Assembly (NCBI GenBank): GCA_030043595.1
Contig: JASHXJ010000451.1
Span: 1-6,932 of the forward strand
Direction of reading: 5' to 3'
Source: Trebonia sp.
Lineage (GTDB): Bacteria; Actinomycetota; Actinomycetes; Streptosporangiales; Streptosporangiaceae
DNA: 6,932 bases
In this document: positions 4,656-6,932 of the stretch, piece by piece
How the letters are laid out: every line of letters begins with the position of its first letter
Numbering within the stretch: position 1 is the first letter of the stretch
Notes under the pieces: model-generated
What the model was told of the DNA's origin: nothing
The model's database searches: none
The model's input: only the letters and a program-made list of their open reading frames with translations
Position numbers and translations under genes: made by a program

Positions 4656-5681
4656 GTGGTGGCAGAGCCTGCGGCGGTTGCCGGGCTGACGCGCAGCGAC
4701 CCGCGCAGCCCTGGCATCGCCCGGGTGCGGACAAGCGAGGGCTTCGCGTACCTGGACGCTTCCGGCGCGCAGGTCAGCGACACGGAGACGATCCAGCGGA
4801 TCAACGGGCTGGCCATCCCGCCCGGCTGGAACAGTGTCTGGATCTCGCCCGACCCGCTCGGGCATATCCAGGCCACCGGCGTGGACAGCCGGGGACGGAC
4901 CCAGTACCGGTACCACCAGCTCTGGCGGGAGCAGCGCGATGAGCAGAAGTTCGCGCACATGCTGCGGTTCGCTGACGCGCTGCCCCGGCTGCGCGCGGCG
5001 ACGCTGCGCGACCTGCGGCATCGCCAGCTGGACCGCGGCCGGGTCGCGGCCAGCGCGGTCCGCCTGATCGATCTCGGCTTGTTCCGCCTCGGCGGCGAGC
5101 GCTACGCCGAGCTCGATCACCATTACGGGGCCGCCACGCTGGAGAAACGACACGTCAGCGTGCGACGGGACGGCCTTGTGTTCGACTACGTAGCCAAGGA
5201 GGGCAAGCGCCGGGACATCACCGTGCACGATCCGGCGGTCCGGCCGACGGTGCGCGCGCTCGCCCGCAGTGACAACGGGCTGGCGGCGCTCTTCTGCTTC
5301 GTGGATCCAGGCTCGCAGTGGCGCCCGCTGCACTCCCACGATGTCAGCGCCTACGTCGCCGAGCACGCGGGCGGCCACTTCACGGCCAAGGAGTTCCGTA
5401 CCTGGAACGCCACCGTACTGATGGCCCTGCTGCTGGCCACGGCGGACCTGCCGGCCTCGGCACGGGCCGCCAGGCTCGTGATCAATGCCAGCGTCCGTGG
5501 CGTCGCGGACTGGCTCGGTGACACCCCGGCCGTTGCCCGCGCCTCGTATATAGACCCGCGGCTGATCGCCCGGTACGAGTCCGACGGGCGCCTGGCCGGC
5601 ATTCCGGCGTTGCCGGCCCGATTGCCCGCGGGTGCCGAAGCCGAGTCGGCGGTCGCCGCCCTGCTCGCGGCCATGGGGTGA
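4656..5681 (+). CDS. DNA topoisomerase IB (poxvirus/eukaryote-like type)
   Basis: Relaxes both positive and negative supercoils by a transient 3'-phosphotyrosyl nick, without ATP or metal. The 341 aa comprise the small N-terminal domain (about 15-100) with IPPGWNSVWISPDPLGHIQATGVDSRGRTQYRYH (54-87), and a tyrosine-recombinase-like catalytic domain (about 105-315). By alignment from memory with the vaccinia enzyme: R130 matches R144 in LFRLGGERY, K167 matches K181 in FDYVAKEGKRRDI, R223 matches R248 in FTAKEFRTWNAT, and nucleophile Y274 matches Y298 in ARASYIDP. The position of vaccinia H265 is D289 in LGDTPAVARASY; bacterial members often have Asn or Asp there. The start is GTG 4656 or the adjacent GTG 4659; AAAGG (4647-4651) sits 4 and 7 nt away respectively, so 4659 has the better spacing. 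Transcribed apart from the divergent PAS gene, behind the 16-bp tandem repeat. Confidence 0.95.
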   Translation: MVAEPAAVAGLTRSDPRSPGIARVRTSEGFAYLDASGAQVSDTETIQRINGLAIPPGWNSVWISPDPLGHIQATGVDSRGRTQYRYHQLWREQRDEQKFAHMLRFADALPRLRAATLRDLRHRQLDRGRVAASAVRLIDLGLFRLGGERYAELDHHYGAATLEKRHVSVRRDGLVFDYVAKEGKRRDITVHDPAVRPTVRALARSDNGLAALFCFVDPGSQWRPLHSHDVSAYVAEHAGGHFTAKEFRTWNATVLMALLLATADLPASARAARLVINASVRGVADWLGDTPAVARASYIDPRLIARYESDGRLAGIPALPARLPAGAEAESAVAALLAAMG

Positions 5682-5755
5682 GTGGTTCTTGACGACCTGG
5701 CGGCGCGGCGTGGTCACGCGGGGAAAATGCCATCAGGAAGCCTGCGGCTGGCGCA

Positions 5756-5785
5756 TTGACCTGATTGTCCGCCGCGGCGTACAGT
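5756..5785 (+). promoter_or_regulatory. sigma-70-like promoter for the lipoprotein gene
   Basis: TTGACC (5756-5761) and TACAGT (5780-5785) are 18 bp apart, a close match to the housekeeping consensus. Transcription should begin near 5792, about 12 nt before the strong ribosome-binding site. It lies 74 bp after the topoisomerase stop, so the lipoprotein gene is probably its own transcription unit. Confidence 0.65.
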
Positions 5786-5803
5786 CAGGCCGGCACAAAA
5801 CCG

Positions 5804-5811
5804 AAAGGAGG
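5804..5811 (+). promoter_or_regulatory. strong ribosome-binding site before an ACG codon
   Basis: AAAGGAGG is a near-perfect anti-16S match. The best-spaced in-frame codon is ACG 5818-5820, 6 nt downstream. No ATG, GTG or TTG occurs at usable spacing in any frame; the first in-frame ones (TTG 5905, GTG 5908) fall inside the signal-peptide hydrophobic core. Confidence 0.7.
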
Positions 5812-5817
5812 ACGACA

Positions 5818-6576
5818 ACGGCGCCAATCAGGCCGGGTGGCCGGAGCGCCGTAGCACGGCGCTGGCCACGCAGGCAGACCACAGTCATCTGCGCGGCAGG
5901 GCTTTTGGTGGGCCTTGCCGGGCTGGCCGCATGCAGCAGTTCCTCCTCGAGCAGCCAGGGCGGGAACACGTCATCGCCTTCGCCGTCGTCCTCAGCGAGT
6001 TGCGCCTCGCCACTGGCGTTCATCCACCGGACCGCCGGCTCGGCCACGGGCAAGGCACCCGTGCTGACCGCGGCACTCGAGCAAATGGCGTTCATTCCCG
6101 ACCCGGACATCGACATCGATGTGTCACGCCCGGAGGAACCGCAGGAACAGGAAAGCTGGGTAGACGAGGGCATCACCAATGCTCACGACAATCCGGTATC
6201 CCTGCCCGGAAACTCCCTGCCGCCCACCGAGGAAAGCCTGCAGGACGAGTCCGACGCGGTGGCCTACAGAGAAGAACTGGCCCTCCTGACCGATGACAGC
6301 GATTCCGATCCGGAGACCTTCGGCGAGAGCGTCTGCGAGGACATCCACAGTCTCAGCGAGAATGTCGAGAACCTCGATAACCTCGGCCAGGTCATCAGTT
6401 ATCTGCAGCAGCTGACGAACGACACCGCGGCATCGAAAGCCCTGGTTAGCGTCATCCGGGACGCTAACCAGCAGTTCGCGGTGGTCTTCGGCACGTGCGG
6501 GCAGAACCTCGAGGTCACGCAATGGCTGCTTAAGGCACTGAACACCTTGTTCTGCCTGAACGTGCCATCGGGCTGA
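5818..6576 (+). CDS. acidic Ser-rich secreted lipoprotein of unknown function, apparent ACG start
   Basis: Counted from ACG 5818 the product has 252 residues. The signal peptide has a basic n-region (ARRWPRRQ, 13-20), a hydrophobic core (TVICAAGLLVGLAGL, 22-36) and the lipobox LAAC with the lipidated Cys at C39. It should therefore be an outer-face membrane lipoprotein. A linker of seven Ser and a Ser/Pro/Gly-rich stretch (40-65) follows. The mature part is strongly acidic (PDPDIDIDV near 94-102, EEPQEQESWVDE 106-117, TDDSDSDPETFGES 158-171) and ends in a predicted helical region (about 173-246) that contains three of the four mature cysteines (C62, C173, C227, C246), so one or two disulfides are possible. 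I recognise no family. Acidity suggests cation binding, but that is a guess. The upstream in-frame GTG at 5632 is rejected as a start because it precedes the promoter. Stop TGA is 48 bp before the P-loop gene's preferred start. Confidence 0.75.
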   Translation, partial: TAPIRPGGRSAVARRWPRRQTTVICAAGLLVGLAGLAACSSSSSSSQGGNTSSPSPSSSASCASPLAFIHRTAGSATGKAPVLTAALEQMAFIPDPDIDIDVSRPEEPQEQESWVDEGITNAHDNPVSLPGNSLPPTEESLQDESDAVAYREELALLTDDSDSDPETFGESVCEDIHSLSENVENLDNLGQVISYLQQLTNDTAASKALVSVIRDANQQFAVVFGTCGQNLEVTQWLLKALNTLFCLNVPSG

Positions 6577-6586
6577 CGGGGGCGCA

Positions 6587-6616
6587 TGGACGCAGCCGCG
6601 CCGTCCGCCGTATCCT
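6587..6616 (+). promoter_or_regulatory. possible promoter for a leaderless P-loop gene transcript
   Basis: TGGACG (6587-6592) and TATCCT (6611-6616) are 18 bp apart, and ATG 6625 lies 8 nt after the -10 box, where transcription would start. That is the layout of leaderless actinobacterial genes, and no Shine-Dalgarno precedes this ATG. The -35 match is weak. Confidence 0.35.
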
Positions 6617-6624
6617 CGCTGCGC

Positions 6625-6932
6625 ATGAGCGTCCCCGCACCCGCGTGGGTGGTGGCCGGCCCGCCCGGAGCCGGCAAGAGCACGGTCGCGCGCCTGCTGC
6701 TCGCGTCGCTCGCACCCGTTCCGGCGCTGCTAGACAAGGACACGATGTACGGGCCGTTCGTGGCGGCGGCGCTCGCGGCGGCCGGCCGTCCCCCGGGTGA
6801 GCGCGAGGGCCCGTGGTACGACAAGCACATCAAGGTCCACGAATACGCGGGGATGACCGCGACCGCCCGCGAGATCCGCTCCTTCGGCTGCCCCGTCATG
6901 CTGTCGGGGCCGTTCACCCAGCAGATTCACGA
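6625..6932 (+). CDS. P-loop ATPase / small-molecule kinase-like protein (3' end outside window)
   Basis: About 102 residues are visible. W-VVAGPPGAGKSTVARLLL carries a Walker A motif (G12 to T20, with K18 and S19) on the first strand, followed by LLDKDTMYGPFVAA (36-48). There the Asp-Lys-Asp sits where AAA_33/zeta-toxin- and gluconate-kinase-like proteins have their substrate or Mg-side acidic residues. Further on are WYDKHIKVHEYAGMTATAREIRSFGCPVMLSGPF, the helix and next beta strand. The role is nucleotide-dependent phosphoryl transfer to an unknown substrate; Walker B and the lid are beyond the edge. An earlier in-frame ATG at 6586 would add 13 residues that look non-conserved and starts 9 bp after the lipoprotein stop with only GGGGG, too close, before it. 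I favour 6625 because the Walker strand then starts at residue 8, as usual, and because of the leaderless promoter layout. Confidence 0.75.
   Translation, partial: MSVPAPAWVVAGPPGAGKSTVARLLLASLAPVPALLDKDTMYGPFVAAALAAAGRPPGEREGPWYDKHIKVHEYAGMTATAREIRSFGCPVMLSGPFTQQIH

Noticed and set aside
4422..5717. 431-codon open frame on the minus strand opposite topoisomerase IB
   Set aside because: It is the antisense shadow of a gene with clear catalytic motifs. Its translation is Arg/Gly/Pro-rich with no recognisable domain, and long antisense frames are expected at this GC content. The only meaningful part is the short MVPVTLD stretch near 4553, discussed with the PAS gene.
5632..5817. Upstream in-frame extension of the lipoprotein to GTG 5632
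   Set aside because: It would overlap the topoisomerase end, lie upstream of the promoter and bury the signal peptide about 60 residues into the protein.

Overview
The window is very GC-rich, has actinobacterial codon use (almost every third codon position is G or C in the real genes) and carries families typical of high-GC Gram-positives: a DUF222/HNH '13E12-type' endonuclease, a PRK08259-like crotonase and a poxvirus-like topoisomerase IB. It looks like chromosomal DNA of an actinobacterium. I cannot name a genus. No rRNA, tRNA, CRISPR array, transposase or integrase is visible.

Layout. 1-207 (+) is the C-terminal end of a protein, probably a methyltransferase. It meets tail to tail a complete class I SAM-dependent methyltransferase (985-212, -). 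Upstream of that, on the same strand, is a decayed glyoxalase/VOC-fold gene (about 1267-1009, -) that keeps its Shine-Dalgarno and start codon but has lost most of its N-terminal half and carries a further frameshift. A 182-bp relatively AT-rich region with a sigma-70-like promoter leads into the DUF222-HNH gene (1450-2931, +). GC-rich hairpins lie at its convergent junction with a SnoaL/NTF2-like gene (3326-2949, -). That gene diverges from a crotonase-family gene (3370-4149, +), which converges on a small PAS-domain gene (4537-4178, -) whose 5' end seems damaged by a 7-bp duplication. A 118-bp divergent spacer holding a perfect 16-bp tandem repeat separates it from DNA topoisomerase IB (4656-5681, +). 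Then come an unrecognised acidic lipoprotein (about 5818-6576, +) with its own promoter, and the start of a P-loop ATPase/kinase-like gene (6625 to the window edge, +).

Genes and system. The neighbours are mostly single-gene units facing alternating directions, not one operon, and I see no coherent multi-gene pathway. The points of most interest are local: a lipoprotein with an excellent promoter and ribosome-binding site but ACG where the start codon should be; a roughly 60-bp island of A/T-ending and rare codons exactly over the HNH catalytic core; two small genes (VOC and PAS) broken or altered by small indels; and the tandem repeat ahead of topoisomerase IB. I do not see a convincing new defence or mobile system. 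The DUF222-HNH gene is the most mobile-like element present.
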